Below are positions 1-11,624 of a stretch of 64,000 nucleotides of DNA, piece after piece. Source of the DNA: Pluralibacter sp. (lineage in GTDB: Bacteria > Pseudomonadota > Gammaproteobacteria > Enterobacterales > Enterobacteriaceae); NCBI RefSeq assembly GCF_019237635.1, contig NZ_JAFAGS010000154.1:1-64000 (forward strand), read 5' to 3'. Each line of letters begins with the position of its first letter. The stretch's first letter is position 1. Below the pieces are notes generated by a model, which worked only from the letters and a program-made list of their open reading frames with translations, was not told the origin of the DNA and ran no database searches. The position numbers and the translations under genes are program-made.

Positions 1-983
1 CCACCTCGTCCGGGGGATTCCTGCTGGAGCCGCAGCATAATGTCACGATGACCGGCGGCGATTTTGCCAATAACCCGGCAGCCGAGCAGTTTATCGACAG
101 CATGGTGAATAAGCATGGTTTTGACCGCCAGCAGCTGCATGAAATTCTCTCCCAGGCGAAGCGTCTGGATTACGTGCTGCGCCTGATGGATCGCCAGGCG
201 CCGACCGTGCAGGTGCCGACCGGGCCGAACGGCGCATGGCTGCGCTACCGCAAACAGTTCATCACGCCGGATAACGTGCAAAATGGCGTGGTGTTCTGGA
301 ACGAACATCAGGATGCGCTGAACCGCGCCTGGCAGGTGTACGGCGTACCGCCGGAAATTATCGTCGGCATCATCGGCGTGGAAACCCGCTGGGGTCGCGT
401 GATGGGGAAAACGCGTATTCTTGACGCGCTGGCAACGCTGTCGTTTAACTACCCGCGCCGCGCGGAGTATTTCTCCGGCGAGCTGGAGACATTCCTGCTG
501 ATGGCGCGCGATGAGCAGGACGACCCGCTCGATCTGAAAGGTTCCTTCGCCGGGGCGATGGGTTATGGGCAGTTTATGCCGTCGTCCTACAAGCAGTATG
601 CGGTGGACTTCAACGGCGACGGTCACACCAACCTGTGGGATCCGGACGATGCTATCGGCAGCGTGGCGAACTACTTCAAACAGCATGGCTGGGTGAGCGG
701 CGACCAGGTGGCGGTGAAGGCGATGGGCCAGGCGCCGGGGATGGAAAACGGCTTTAAAACCAACTACAGCGTGTCGCAACTGACCGCTGCGGGGCTGACG
801 CCGACCCAACCGCTCGGCAACCATCAGCAGGCAAGCCTGCTGCGTCTGGACGTCGGCACCGGCTATGAATACTGGTACGGTCTGCCGAACTTCTACACCA
901 TCACCCGCTATAACCACAGCACCCACTACGCGATGGCGGTCTGGCAGTTGGGCCTGGCCGTCGCACAGGCGCGCGCTCAGTAA
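1..983 (+). CDS. mltB: Lytic murein transglycosylase B, 5' end cut by the window
   Basis: Membrane-bound lytic transglycosylase that cleaves the glycan strands of peptidoglycan to 1,6-anhydro-muropeptides in the periplasm. The reading frame is open from base 3, through residues matching the MltB region just after its lipoprotein signal, so the lipobox and true start lie left of the window. The first internal ATG (48) is therefore not the start. The catalytic glutamate is seen in the VETRWG motif (Glu codon at 381-383), followed by the family pattern GAMGYGQFMPSS. The protein ends in the usual VAxARxQ tail. The gene is followed by pncC as in E. coli. Identification is secure; only the N-terminus is missing. 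Confidence 0.97.
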   Translation, partial: TSSGGFLLEPQHNVTMTGGDFANNPAAEQFIDSMVNKHGFDRQQLHEILSQAKRLDYVLRLMDRQAPTVQVPTGPNGAWLRYRKQFITPDNVQNGVVFWNEHQDALNRAWQVYGVPPEIIVGIIGVETRWGRVMGKTRILDALATLSFNYPRRAEYFSGELETFLLMARDEQDDPLDLKGSFAGAMGYGQFMPSSYKQYAVDFNGDGHTNLWDPDDAIGSVANYFKQHGWVSGDQVAVKAMGQAPGMENGFKTNYSVSQLTAAGLTPTQPLGNHQQASLLRLDVGTGYEYWYGLPNFYTITRYNHSTHYAMAVWQLGLAVAQARAQ

Positions 984-1134
984 TCATCCTCACGTATGAG
1001 TCCTGTTCTTCGGTATTCGCCGGGGGACAGGACGATTTTTCTGAAGACGCCGCGCAAATTCGTTCCCCGCTCCCCACCTTCTTTTAGAAAGTGCTATCTT
1101 GATGCCCATCTTTTTCTGGTCGCGAGGGATAACC

Positions 1135-1628
1135 ATGACAGACAGTGAACTGATGCAGCTCAGCGAGCAGGTCGGCCTGGCGCTGAAGGCCCAGGGCGCG
1201 ACGGTGACCGCCGCGGAGTCCTGCACCGGCGGTTGGATAGCCAAAACGATTACCGATATCGCCGGCAGCTCCGCGTGGTTTGAGCGTGGGTTCGTCACCT
1301 ACAGCAATGAAGCGAAATCGCAGATGATCGGCGTGCGGGAAGAGACGCTGCTGAATCACGGCGCGGTAAGCGAACCGGTGGTTGTCGAAATGGCGATTGG
1401 CGCGCTGCGGGCGGCGCGGGCGACCTATGCGCTGTCGGTCAGCGGCATCGCTGGCCCGGATGGCGGCAGCGAGGCGAAGCCCGTCGGCACGGTGTGGTTT
1501 GGTCTTGCCTGCGCAAATGGGCAGGGCTTTACCCGCTGCGAGCGCTTCACGGGAGACCGCGGAGCGGTGCGCAGACAGGCCACGGCGTATGCACTGCAAC
1601 TGCTGTGGCAACAATTTCTACAAAATGC

Positions 1629-1632
<4 letters not shown>
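1135..1632 (+). CDS. pncC: Nicotinamide-nucleotide amidase PncC
   Basis: Deamidates nicotinamide mononucleotide to nicotinate mononucleotide in the pyridine nucleotide salvage cycle, in the cytosol. The 165-residue protein is a single CinA C-terminal domain. The active-site serine is in AESCTGG (Ser29), and the SGIAGPDGG loop lies near residue 105. I chose ATG 1135 because a GAGGG ribosome site sits about 6 bases upstream and the protein then begins MTDSELMQ as in enterobacterial homologues; an in-frame ATG at 1099 has no such site. It lies directly upstream of recA (formerly ygaD). Confidence 0.95.
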
Positions 1633-2764
<1,132 letters not shown>

Positions 2765-2783
2765 TAGAGTGTAGAAAGTGACG

Positions 2784-2815
2784 AAAAGGGCTGCGGATGC
2801 GGCCCTTTTGTTTTT
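2784..2815 (+). terminator. recA-recX intergenic terminator
   Basis: The inverted repeat AAAAGGGC / GGCCCTTTT is followed by TGTTTTTG. It sits between recA and recX, where in E. coli an imperfect terminator allows only a fraction of transcripts to continue into recX, keeping RecX well below RecA. Confidence 0.85.
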
Positions 2816-2840
2816 GTCCCGTTGTCGATAAAGGCCCGCT

Positions 2841-3338
2841 ATGACCGACAGTTCCTCCCCCCGCCGTTCCGCTTATGCGCGTTTGCTGGACAGGGCTATC
2901 CGCATTCTGGCGATGCGTGACCACAGCGAAAAAGAGCTGCGCCGTAAGCTGGTGGCGCCGGTGATGGGGAAAAACGGTCCGGAAGCGGTGGAAGCAACCC
3001 CGGAAGATATCGACAAGGTTATCCAGTGGTGCTTTGAAAGCCGCTATCTTGATGACGCGCGCTTCACTCGCCTGTTTATCGCCAGCCGCAGCCGCAAAGG
3101 CTATGGTCCGGCGCGTATCCGCCAGGAGCTCAATCAGAAAGGGATCGCGCGGCCGGATATCGAGCAGGCGATGTATGAATGCGAGATTGACTGGCAGGCG
3201 CTGGCGCGCGAGCAGGCGGAGCGGAAATTTGGCACGCCGTTGCCGACGGTTTTTGCGCAAAAAGTAAAGGTGCAGCGCTTTTTACTCAATCGCGGCTATC
3301 TGATGGAGGATATCCAGGCGCTTTTTACCGCCCGATAA
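2841..3338 (+). CDS. recX: Regulatory protein RecX
   Basis: Small cytosolic inhibitor of RecA that binds in the filament groove and limits ATPase and strand exchange. The 165-residue protein consists of tandem three-helix repeats rich in Arg and Lys. Recognisable segments are [22 protein letters not shown] at the N-terminus and [16 protein letters not shown] near residues 90-105. It lies 76 bases after recA on the same strand and is probably expressed by read-through of the recA terminator. Confidence 0.96.
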   Translation: MTDSSSPRRSAYARLLDRAIRILAMRDHSEKELRRKLVAPVMGKNGPEAVEATPEDIDKVIQWCFESRYLDDARFTRLFIASRSRKGYGPARIRQELNQKGIARPDIEQAMYECEIDWQALAREQAERKFGTPLPTVFAQKVKVQRFLLNRGYLMEDIQALFTAR

Positions 3339-3532
3339 GGATGATGCTTCATACGTCATCCATCACGAAACGCGACTATTTGGCGTATTTTTGCAGATAG
3401 AACCATCCTGGATTTTACTTCCCTCTAAAGAAAACTTATCTTATTCCCACTTTTTTCCGCCAGGTGGCCTGACTGTCTAAAAACTGTTCAATCGCGCCTG
3501 CAACAATCCGTTAGCTTGATTTCAGGATAATT

Positions 3533-6160
3533 ATGAGCAAGAGCACCGCTGAGATCCGTCAGGCGTTTCTCGACTTTTTCCATAGCAAGGGACATCAGGT
3601 AGTTGCCAGCAGCTCCCTGGTGCCGAACAACGACCCGACCCTGCTGTTTACCAACGCCGGGATGAACCAGTTCAAAGACGTGTTCCTGGGTCTCGATAAA
3701 CGTAATTATTCCCGCGCAACGACCGCGCAGCGCTGCGTGCGCGCGGGCGGTAAGCACAATGACCTGGAAAATGTCGGTTACACCGCGCGTCACCACACGT
3801 TCTTCGAAATGCTGGGTAACTTCAGCTTCGGCGACTACTTCAAACAGGATGCGATTAAATATGCCTGGGAATTGCTGACCGGGGAGAACTGGTTTGCACT
3901 GCCGAAAGAAAAGTTGTGGGTCACCGTCTATGAGACCGATGACGAAGCTTTCGACATCTGGGAGAACGAGGTCGGTATTCCGCGCGAGCGTATCATCCGC
4001 ATCGGCGACAACAAAGGTGCGCCGTACGCCTCTGACAACTTCTGGCAGATGGGCGACACCGGTCCTTGCGGCCCGTGCACCGAGATTTTCTTCGATCATG
4101 GCGATCACATCTGGGGCGGACCTCCGGGCAGCCCGGAAGAGGACGGCGACCGCTATATCGAAATCTGGAACATCGTCTTCATGCAGTTTAACCGTCAGGT
4201 TGACGGCACCATGGAACCGCTGCCGAAGCCGTCCGTGGATACTGGCATGGGGCTTGAGCGTATCGCCGCGGTGTTGCAGCACGTTAACTCTAACTATGAC
4301 ATCGACCTGTTCCACGCGCTGATTCAGGCCGTGGCGAAAGTGACCGGCGCGACCGATCTGAGCAACAAGTCGCTGCGCGTGATTGCCGACCACATTCGCT
4401 CCTGCGCATTCCTGATTGCCGACGGCGTTATCCCGTCCAACGAAAACCGTGGCTACGTGCTGCGCCGCATCATTCGCCGCGCAATTCGTCATGGCAACAT
4501 GCTGGGCGCGAAGGATACCTTCTTCTACAAGCTGGTTGGGCCGCTGGTTGAGGTGATGGGTTCCGCAGGCGACGACCTGAAACGCCAGCAGGCGCAGGTT
4601 GAGCAAATTCTGAAAACCGAAGAAGAGCAGTTCGCCCGTACGCTTGAGCGCGGCCTGGCGCTGCTGGACGAAGAACTGGCGAAACTGTCTGGCGATACGC
4701 TGGACGGCGAAACCGCCTTCCGTCTGTACGATACCTACGGTTTCCCGGTTGACCTGACGGCGGACGTTTGCCGTGAGCGCAATATCAAAGTTGACGAAGC
4801 GGGCTTCGAAGCGGCAATGGAAGAGCAGCGCCGCCGCGCGCGTGAGTCCAGCGGCTTTGGCGCTGACTATAACGCCATGATCCGCGTTGACGGCGCCTCT
4901 GAGTTTAAAGGCTACGACCATCTGGAACTGAACGGTAAAGTGACCGCGCTGTTCGTCGACGGTAAAGCGGTTAACAGCATTAACGCCGGTCAGGATGCGG
5001 TTGTCATTCTCGATCAGACGCCGTTCTACGCGGAATCTGGCGGTCAGGTTGGCGATAAAGGCGAGCTGAAAGGCGCAGGCTTTAGCTTTGCGGTCAGCGA
5101 CACGCAGAAATATGGTCAGGCTATCGGGCATCTCGGCAAACTGAACAGCGGCAGCCTGAAAGTAGGCGATGCTGTACAGGCTGATGTTGACGATGTCCGC
5201 CGCGCGCGTATCCGTCTGAACCACTCAGCGACGCATCTGATGCACGCCGCGCTTCGCGATGTGCTGGGTACGCATGTGGGGCAGAAAGGGTCTCTGGTAA
5301 ACGACAAAGCGCTGCGTTTCGACTTCTCCCATTTTGAAGCCATGAAGCCGGAAGAGATCCGTGCAGTGGAAGATCTGGTTAACGCACAGATCCGCCGCAA
5401 CCTGCCGGTTGAAACCAATATCATGGAGCTGGAAGACGCGAAAGCGAAAGGCGCGATGGCGTTGTTCGGCGAGAAATATGACGAACGCGTACGCGTGCTG
5501 AGCATGGGCGACTTCTCCACCGAATTGTGCGGCGGTACGCATGCCTCGCGCACTGGCGATATCGGTCTGTTCCGCATTACCTCCGAATCCGGTACAGCGG
5601 CGGGCGTTCGTCGTATTGAAGCGGTAACGGGGGAGGGCGCTATCGCCAGCCTGCACGCTGAAAGCGATTTGCTGAGCGATGTCGCACAGTTGCTCAAAGG
5701 CGACAGCCACAACCTTGCGGATAAAGTTCGTACCGTGCTGGAGCGTACGCGCCAGCTGGAAAAAGAGCTGCAGCAGTTGAAAGAGCAGGCGGCAGCGCAG
5801 GAGAGCGCGAGCCTTTCCAGCAAAGCGGAAGACATTAACGGCGTTAAGCTGCTGGTGAGTGAACTTGCTGGCGTTGAGCCGAAGATGCTGCGTACCATGG
5901 TTGACGATCTCAAGAACCAGTTAGGTTCTACGGTTATCGTACTGGCCACGGTAGCAGAAGATAAGGTTTCTCTGATTGCGGGTGTCTCTAAGGATGTGAC
6001 GGACCGCGTTAAAGCCGGAGAGCTGATTGGTATGGTCGCCCAGCAGGTGGGTGGTAAAGGGGGCGGACGTCCGGACATGGCGCAAGCCGGTGGTACTGAC
6101 GCAGCGGCTCTTCCTGCAGCACTGGCCAGCGTAAAAGGTTGGGTTAGCGCAAAACTGTAA
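3533..6160 (+). CDS. alaS: Alanine--tRNA ligase
   Basis: Charges tRNA-Ala and hydrolyses mischarged Ser/Gly-tRNA-Ala. The 875-residue protein has the class II catalytic domain (residues about 1-460), an editing domain with the zinc-binding pairs HSATH (near residue 564) and CGGTH (near 666), and a glycine-rich C-Ala domain ending in [15 protein letters not shown] and a hydrophobic tail. Length and sequence match E. coli AlaS closely. An apparently long open frame on the opposite strand is only a codon-usage shadow of this gene. Confidence 0.99.
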   Translation: MSKSTAEIRQAFLDFFHSKGHQVVASSSLVPNNDPTLLFTNAGMNQFKDVFLGLDKRNYSRATTAQRCVRAGGKHNDLENVGYTARHHTFFEMLGNFSFGDYFKQDAIKYAWELLTGENWFALPKEKLWVTVYETDDEAFDIWENEVGIPRERIIRIGDNKGAPYASDNFWQMGDTGPCGPCTEIFFDHGDHIWGGPPGSPEEDGDRYIEIWNIVFMQFNRQVDGTMEPLPKPSVDTGMGLERIAAVLQHVNSNYDIDLFHALIQAVAKVTGATDLSNKSLRVIADHIRSCAFLIADGVIPSNENRGYVLRRIIRRAIRHGNMLGAKDTFFYKLVGPLVEVMGSAGDDLKRQQAQVEQILKTEEEQFARTLERGLALLDEELAKLSGDTLDGETAFRLYDTYGFPVDLTADVCRERNIKVDEAGFEAAMEEQRRRARESSGFGADYNAMIRVDGASEFKGYDHLELNGKVTALFVDGKAVNSINAGQDAVVILDQTPFYAESGGQVGDKGELKGAGFSFAVSDTQKYGQAIGHLGKLNSGSLKVGDAVQADVDDVRRARIRLNHSATHLMHAALRDVLGTHVGQKGSLVNDKALRFDFSHFEAMKPEEIRAVEDLVNAQIRRNLPVETNIMELEDAKAKGAMALFGEKYDERVRVLSMGDFSTELCGGTHASRTGDIGLFRITSESGTAAGVRRIEAVTGEGAIASLHAESDLLSDVAQLLKGDSHNLADKVRTVLERTRQLEKELQQLKEQAAAQESASLSSKAEDINGVKLLVSELAGVEPKMLRTMVDDLKNQLGSTVIVLATVAEDKVSLIAGVSKDVTDRVKAGELIGMVAQQVGGKGGGRPDMAQAGGTDAAALPAALASVKGWVSAKL

Positions 6161-6170
6161 TAACAATAAT

Positions 6171-6216
6171 GCGACAGACGCCTTACGCTCCGGCGTTTTG
6201 GCGTCTCATTGTCGCA
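6171..6216 (+). terminator. Long stem-loop after alaS
   Basis: The arms GCGACAGACGCC and GGCGTCTCATTGTCGC can pair into a long imperfect hairpin right after alaS. There is no U-tract, so it may act as a transcript-stabilising structure or a weak terminator. Confidence 0.45.
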
Positions 6217-6400
6217 ATACTGATAACGATAAAGTCAGGTTGAAATTGTGTAAATCGGCTAAACTTACGTTTAACAGAATGTGATGCCGTGACTGCTGAC
6301 ACGTTTACGTGTTTGTCATCGCTTACTTTTTGGCGTTATATGACGGATGATGCCGGGATACAGAGAGACCCGACTCTTTTAATCTTTCAAGGAGCAAAGA

Positions 6401-6586
6401 ATGCTGATTCTGACTCGTCGAGTTGGTGAGACCCTCATGATTGGCGATGAGGTCACCGTGACAGTTTTAGGGGTGAAGGGCAACCAGGTGCGCATCGGCG
6501 TAAATGCCCCTAAAGAAGTCTCTGTCCATCGTGAAGAGATCTACCAGCGTATCCAGGCTGAAAAATCCCAGCAGTCCAGTTACTGA
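6401..6586 (+). CDS. csrA: Carbon storage regulator CsrA
   Basis: Dimeric RNA-binding protein that represses or stabilises target mRNAs by binding GGA motifs near ribosome sites, controlling glycogen, biofilm and motility genes. The 61-residue protein shows the family core: [12 protein letters not shown] with Arg6-Arg7 near the RNA surface, [13 protein letters not shown], and the Arg44 region [13 protein letters not shown] strong GGAG site lies 8 bases upstream. It sits between alaS and the serV-argVYZQ tRNA cluster, as in E. coli. Confidence 0.99.
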
Positions 6587-6593
6587 TTTCTCT

Positions 6594-6621
6594 GCGTCTC
6601 ACCCTACGGTGAGACGCAATC
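6594..6621 (+). terminator. csrA terminator
   Basis: A perfect 10-base stem (GCGTCTCACC / GGTGAGACGC) with a four-base loop lies just after the csrA stop and is followed by AATCTT. The U-run is short but the position and stem strength fit a Rho-independent terminator. Confidence 0.8.
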
Positions 6622-6772
6622 TTCCAGTATTCCCTCTGAGTTTCCCCTCTTTTCTTCACACACTCTTTCTTGGTTACGCCACAGATCCGTGTTGATTAAT
6701 CGCTCTTTTTGCCGCTTTTGCAGGCTAATTGAACGTGAAGTGTGCAAACGATAAAAGTGCTGGAAAAATTGT

Positions 6773-6800
6773 TTGACTTATAAGTCCCAGAAAGTAATAT
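6773..6800 (+). promoter_or_regulatory. Promoter of the serV-argVYZQ tRNA operon
   Basis: TTGACT (6773-6778) and TAATAT (6795-6800) are separated by 16 bases and followed by a GC-rich discriminator (GTGCGCCACG), the typical arrangement of stringently controlled stable-RNA promoters. The first tRNA begins about 60 bases downstream. Confidence 0.8.
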
Positions 6801-6861
6801 GTGCGCCACGCAGCGACGATGAGCTTAAACAAGTTCTTCGAAGCACTCGTAAGAGGCGTGT

Positions 6862-6954
6862 GGTGAGGTGGCCGAGAGGCTGAAGGCGCTCCCCTGCTAA
6901 GGGAGTATGCGGTCAAAAGCTGCATCCGGGGTTCGAATCCCCGCCTCACCGCCA
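6862..6954 (+). tRNA. serV: tRNA-Ser (anticodon GCT)
   Basis: 93-base class II tRNA with a long variable arm, T-loop GTTCGAATC and encoded CCA end. The anticodon GCT in CCCTGCTAAGG reads AGC/AGT serine codons. First gene of the tRNA operon after csrA. Confidence 0.98.
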
Positions 6955-6958
6955 TTTT

Positions 6959-7035
6959 GCATCCGTAGCTCAGCTGGATAGAGTACTCGGCTACGAACCG
7001 AGCGGTCGGAGGTTCGAATCCTCCCGGATGCACCA
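6959..7035 (+). tRNA. argV: tRNA-Arg (anticodon ACG), copy 1
   Basis: 77-base tRNA with anticodon ACG (GGCTACGAACC), where the A is converted to inosine to read CGT/CGC/CGA. It lies 4 bases after serV. It is identical in sequence to the three copies that follow. The CCA end is encoded. Confidence 0.97.
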
Positions 7036-7100
7036 TCTTACTCAGTGTTGTGGTTATTCAGTACGGCACTGAATCAGCGTAGTAAAGCAAGTTTTCCGAT

Positions 7101-7177
7101 GCATCCGTAGCTCAGCTGGATAGAGTACTCGGCTACGAACCGAGCGGTCGGAGGTTCGAATCCTCCCGGATGCACCA
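7101..7177 (+). tRNA. argY: tRNA-Arg (anticodon ACG), copy 2
   Basis: Identical 77-base tRNA-Arg. The spacer from copy 1 shares its last part (GTAGTAAAGCA..TTCCGAT) with the spacer before copy 3, showing that tRNA plus spacer was duplicated as a unit. Confidence 0.97.
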
Positions 7178-7240
7178 TCTTTTGCCTGGTGTGGTTTTAG
7201 TAACGACGCCAGATATCAGTAGTAAAGCAGTAATTCCGAT

Positions 7241-7317
7241 GCATCCGTAGCTCAGCTGGATAGAGTACTCGGCTACGAACCGAGCGGTCGGAGGTTCGAA
7301 TCCTCCCGGATGCACCA
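7241..7317 (+). tRNA. argZ: tRNA-Arg (anticodon ACG), copy 3
   Basis: Third identical 77-base tRNA-Arg with encoded CCA. It is followed directly by the first of two roughly 133-base repeats that end in a copied tRNA 3' tail. Confidence 0.97.
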
Positions 7318-7450
7318 TATTCTCCAGGATAACAGCGGCAAAAGCTGTATCATGGTCTGCGAGATAATCGCCGCACCAGGGAGGATAACGTTGCGTAAGC
7401 AACGGCCCGTAAGGGCGAGGCGCAGCCGAGTAATCCTCCCGGATGCACCA
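7318..7450 (+). repeat. tRNA-tail repeat, copy A
   Basis: 133-base unit beginning TATTCTCCAGGATAACAGCG and ending with the last 18 bases of tRNA-Arg (ATCCTCCCGGATGCACCA). It is about 95% identical by eye to the unit at 7555-7688. Comparable repeats carrying a tRNA 3' fragment occur downstream of tyrT in E. coli (rtT-type). The tail copy could be a decoy processing site or a relic of unequal crossing-over. Confidence 0.85.
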
Positions 7451-7477
7451 TTACTTGTGACTAAAGCATTTCCCGAT

Positions 7478-7554
7478 GCATCCGTAGCTCAGCTGGATAG
7501 AGTACTCGGCTACGAACCGAGCGGTCGGAGGTTCGAATCCTCCCGGATGCACCA
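7478..7554 (+). tRNA. argQ: tRNA-Arg (anticodon ACG), copy 4
   Basis: Fourth identical 77-base tRNA-Arg, lying between the two tRNA-tail repeats. Encoded CCA end at 7552-7554. Confidence 0.97.
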
Positions 7555-7688
7555 TTTTCTCCAGGATAACAGCGGCCAAAAGCTGTGTCATGGTCTGCGA
7601 GATAATCGCCGCACCAGGGAGAATAACGTTGCGTAAGCAACGGCCCGTAAGGGCGAGGCGCAGCCGAGTAATCCTCCCGGATGCACCA
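7555..7688 (+). repeat. tRNA-tail repeat, copy B
   Basis: 134-base unit nearly identical to 7318-7450, again ending with the 18-base tRNA-Arg 3' end. After it the sequence restarts with TTTTCTCCAGAG and then diverges, as expected for a truncated further repeat. Confidence 0.85.
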
Positions 7689-7838
7689 TTTTCTCCAGAG
7701 CACTCTCCTCCGAATTTTACCTGACTTCTTTTGTTTTAAAAATGCGCTTAATCACCTGATTCCCATTGGCAATTTTCTCCTTTCAGGCTAGTTTATAGTA
7801 GTTATCATTCTGCATTCAGGTAGCAAGGAGAGAAATCC

Positions 7839-8153
7839 ATGAAATGGTTCAAAGCTGTGTCTGCGTTTTGCGCAGCAACGATTATCGCGGTTTCGCTGGC
7901 GGGTTGTGCCGGCTCCTCAACGAAGGAAAGCACCGGCGGCTATATCGACGACACTGTGGTTACCACAAAAGTGAAATCGGCGCTGTTCAGCGATAAAGAC
8001 ATCAAATCCTCTGAGATTAGCGTTGTGACCTTTAAAGGCCGCGTGCAACTGAGCGGTTTTGTTACTTCTCAGGCGGTTGCTAACCGTGCTGTTGAGATTA
8101 CCCGTGGTGTAACCGGGGTGCGCGTCGTTGAGAACGACATGCAGGTTAAATAG
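7839..8153 (+). CDS. BON-domain lipoprotein
   Basis: A 104-residue protein with a lipoprotein signal ending in the lipobox LAGC (Cys23) and then a single BON domain (residues about 34-104, including KVKSALFSDKDI, VVTFKGRVQLSGFV and GVRVVENDMQV). BON domains bind phospholipid or other envelope components; OsmY and DolP are relatives. Gly and Ser follow Cys23, with no Asp at +2, so outer-membrane sorting is likely. It has its own GGAG site and terminator and stands alone between the tRNA cluster and yqaB. Exact function is not known to me. Confidence 0.85.
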   Translation: MKWFKAVSAFCAATIIAVSLAGCAGSSTKESTGGYIDDTVVTTKVKSALFSDKDIKSSEISVVTFKGRVQLSGFVTSQAVANRAVEITRGVTGVRVVENDMQVK

Positions 8154-8175
8154 CGCAATACAGATTTTCTTCCCC

Positions 8176-8206
8176 TAAAGGCACCGGATGGTGCCTTTAT
8201 TGTTTG
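8176..8206 (+). terminator. Terminator after the BON lipoprotein gene
   Basis: The perfect stem TAAAGGCACC / GGTGCCTTTA closes on the loop GGAT and is followed by TTGTTTG. A typical Rho-independent terminator shortly after the stop codon. Confidence 0.88.
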
Positions 8207-8278
8207 TGCCATGGGCGGCGACAACTTCCCCTCTTTTACGCTAAAGTAGCGTTCCTTTACCCGGATTGTGAGGACACG

Positions 8279-8845
8279 ATGTACGAACGTTACGCAGGGC
8301 TGATTTTCGACATGGATGGCACTATCCTGGATACCGAACCGACCCATCAGCAGGCCTGGCGCGAGGTGCTTGGCCGCTACGACATGCGTTTCGATGAACA
8401 GGCGATGGTTGCGCTGAACGGGGCGCCCACCTGGCGGATCGCGCAGGCGATTATTGAGCAACATCACGCCTCCCTCGACCCGTACGCACTGGCGCGAGAA
8501 AAAACCGATGCAGTGAAAGCCATGTTGATGGATACCGTCCGTCCGCTGCCGCTGATTGATGTCGTCAAAGCATGGCACGGTCGACGTCCGATGGCGGTCG
8601 GTACCGGCAGCGAAAGCGCCATCGCCGAGGCGTTGTTGACGCATCTGGGGTTACGGCGTTATTTTTCTGCCGTTGTGGCGGCGGATCATGTCAAAAATCA
8701 TAAACCTGCACCTGATACCTTTTTGCTGTGCGCCTCGCGGATGGGGGTTGAACCCGGTCGGTGCGTGGTGTTTGAAGACGCAGATTTTGGCCTGCAGGCG
8801 GCAAAAAGCGCAGGAATGGACGCTGTGGACGTGCGTCTGCTGTGA
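8279..8845 (+). CDS. yqaB: Fructose-1-phosphate phosphatase, HAD superfamily
   Basis: HAD-like sugar phosphatase of 188 residues. Motif I is FDMDGT (nucleophile Asp11, acid Asp13), motif II is in VGTGSES, motif III Lys is in KNHKPAPDTF, and motif IV is FEDADFG. The E. coli homologue YqaB dephosphorylates fructose-1-phosphate and related sugar phosphates. ATG 8279 was chosen because the sequence then begins MYERYAGLIFDMDG with AGGA upstream; the frame is open further up but lacks a ribosome site. Its stop overlaps the GTG start of yqaA, implying translational coupling. Confidence 0.95.
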   Translation: MYERYAGLIFDMDGTILDTEPTHQQAWREVLGRYDMRFDEQAMVALNGAPTWRIAQAIIEQHHASLDPYALAREKTDAVKAMLMDTVRPLPLIDVVKAWHGRRPMAVGTGSESAIAEALLTHLGLRRYFSAVVAADHVKNHKPAPDTFLLCASRMGVEPGRCVVFEDADFGLQAAKSAGMDAVDVRLL

Positions 8846-9270
8846 GTGACGCGTTATCGCTGTTCTCGCTGTTTGCCAGCAGCTTTCTGAGTGCGACGCT
8901 GCTGCCCGGCAATTCTGAGGTTGTCCTGATCGGCATGCTGCTGGCGAAGGTCAGCGATCCCTGGCTGCTCGTGTTAATAGCAACAATGGGTAATAGCCTT
9001 GGAGGGGCAACTAACGTTATTCTTGGACGTTTGTTTCCGCTGCGTGAGAAATCACGCTGGCAAGATAAAGCGGTGGGGTGGCTCAGGCGCTATGGCGCCG
9101 CCACGCTGCTACTGAGCTGGATGCCGGTCATTGGCGATCTGCTCTGCCTGCTGGCGGGATGGATGCGCATTTCCTGGGGACCGGTACTTTTTTTCTTATG
9201 CCTTGGCAAGGCGCTGCGTTACGTGGTTATCGCGGCCGCAACGCTTCAGGGTATGACGTGGTGGCACTAA
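8842..9270 (+). CDS. yqaA: DedA-family inner membrane protein YqaA
   Basis: 142-residue integral membrane protein of the SNARE-associated/DedA family (VTT domain), with about four hydrophobic segments and the conserved start LPGNSEVVLIGML and GNSLGGATNVILGR. DedA proteins are linked to lipid translocation and proton-motive-force maintenance; the specific substrate of YqaA is unknown. It starts at GTG 8842, overlapping the yqaB stop by GTGA. Confidence 0.93.
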   Translation: MSDALSLFSLFASSFLSATLLPGNSEVVLIGMLLAKVSDPWLLVLIATMGNSLGGATNVILGRLFPLREKSRWQDKAVGWLRRYGAATLLLSWMPVIGDLLCLLAGWMRISWGPVLFFLCLGKALRYVVIAAATLQGMTWWH

Positions 9271-9321
9271 TTGGACTGATTGTGACCTTTAATCGTCAAC
9301 CATTACAATTATGCTTAATAG

Positions 9322-10905
<1,584 letters not shown>

Positions 10906-10913
10906 CAGAAAAG

Positions 10914-10987
10914 AAAAAGGCCACATCACTGTGGCCAAACATTTCATCTCTGAAGACAGGGATGATGATAACAAATGCGCGTCTTTC
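10914..10987 (-). ncRNA. micA: MicA small RNA
   Basis: On the minus strand the segment starts GAAAGACGCGCATTTGTTAT and ends in the hairpin GGCCACAGTGATGTGGCC followed by TTTTT, matching E. coli MicA (SraD) over almost its whole length, including the seed that pairs with the ompA ribosome site. Hfq-dependent, it represses ompA, phoP and other targets under envelope stress. It lies between gshA and luxS, divergent from luxS, as in E. coli. The same hairpin on the plus strand could help end gshA transcripts. Confidence 0.93.
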
Positions 10988-10993
10988 ATATAC

Positions 10994-11020
10994 TCAGACT
11001 CGCCCCGTACGAAAGAGTTC
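10994..11020 (-). promoter_or_regulatory. Sigma-E promoter of micA
   Basis: Reading the minus strand, GAACTC (11015-11020) and TCTGA (10994-10998) are separated by 16 bases and lie 7 bases before the MicA 5' end. This fits the sigma-E consensus GAACTT / TCTGA and the known sigma-E control of micA. Confidence 0.8.
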
Positions 11021-11056
11021 AATTTTTTTTAAAAAAATCACTATCGGAGGTGACGA

Positions 11057-11572
11057 ATGCCGTTATTAGATAGTTTCACGGTCGACCATACCCGAATGGA
11101 AGCACCTGCAGTCCGTGTGGCGAAGACCATGCACACCCCGCACGGCGATGCGATCACCGTATTTGACCTGCGTTTTTGCGTACCTAATAAAGAAGTGATG
11201 CCGGAACGCGGTATTCACACCCTTGAGCACCTGTTCGCGGGCTTTATGCGCAACCACCTTAACGGCAACGGTGTAGAGATTATCGATATTTCGCCAATGG
11301 GCTGCCGTACCGGTTTTTACATGAGCCTGATTGGCACGCCGGATGAAACCCGTGTGGCCGAGGCCTGGAAAGCGGCGATGGCCGATGTGCTGAAGGTGAA
11401 GGACCAGAGTCAGATCCCTGAGCTGAACGTCTACCAGTGTGGGACTTATACCATGCACTCGCTGGAAGAAGCGCAGGAGATTGCTCACCACATTATCGAT
11501 CGCGGCGTGCGTGTAAACAGCAATGAAGAGCTGGCGCTGCCGAAAGAAAAGCTGCAGGAACTGCACATCTAG
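11057..11572 (+). CDS. luxS: S-ribosylhomocysteine lyase (autoinducer-2 synthase)
   Basis: Cleaves S-ribosylhomocysteine to homocysteine and DPD, the precursor of autoinducer-2, in the activated methyl cycle. The 171-residue protein has the metal-binding motif HTLEH (His54, Glu57, His58), the catalytic cysteine in MGCRTG (Cys83) and the third metal ligand Cys128 in YQCGTY. A strong GGAGG site lies 7 bases before the ATG. MicA is encoded on the opposite strand of its 5' region, so the luxS leader may overlap it. Confidence 0.99.
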   Translation: MPLLDSFTVDHTRMEAPAVRVAKTMHTPHGDAITVFDLRFCVPNKEVMPERGIHTLEHLFAGFMRNHLNGNGVEIIDISPMGCRTGFYMSLIGTPDETRVAEAWKAAMADVLKVKDQSQIPELNVYQCGTYTMHSLEEAQEIAHHIIDRGVRVNSNEELALPKEKLQELHI

Positions 11573-11589
11573 TCGCGTCTGTGGATATA

Positions 11590-11622
11590 AAAAAGCCAGT
11601 TCCTGTGAACTGGCTTTTTGCT
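11590..11622. terminator. Bidirectional terminator between luxS and emrB
   Basis: The stem AAAAAGCCAGTT / AACTGGCTTTTT with loop CCTGTG has an A-run on one side and a T-run on the other, so it can end both the rightward luxS and the leftward emrB transcripts. Confidence 0.9.
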
Positions 11623-11624
11623 TT

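Noticed and set aside
3488..5224. Open frame of 578 codons on the minus strand inside alaS
   Set aside because: It mirrors alaS codon structure, has no ribosome site or family-like sequence, and alaS itself is unambiguous on the plus strand.
7318..7689. Short direct repeats around the tRNA cluster considered as a CRISPR array
   Set aside because: There are only two long units with tRNA tails, no regular short repeats with unique spacers and no cas genes. No CRISPR array was seen in the window.
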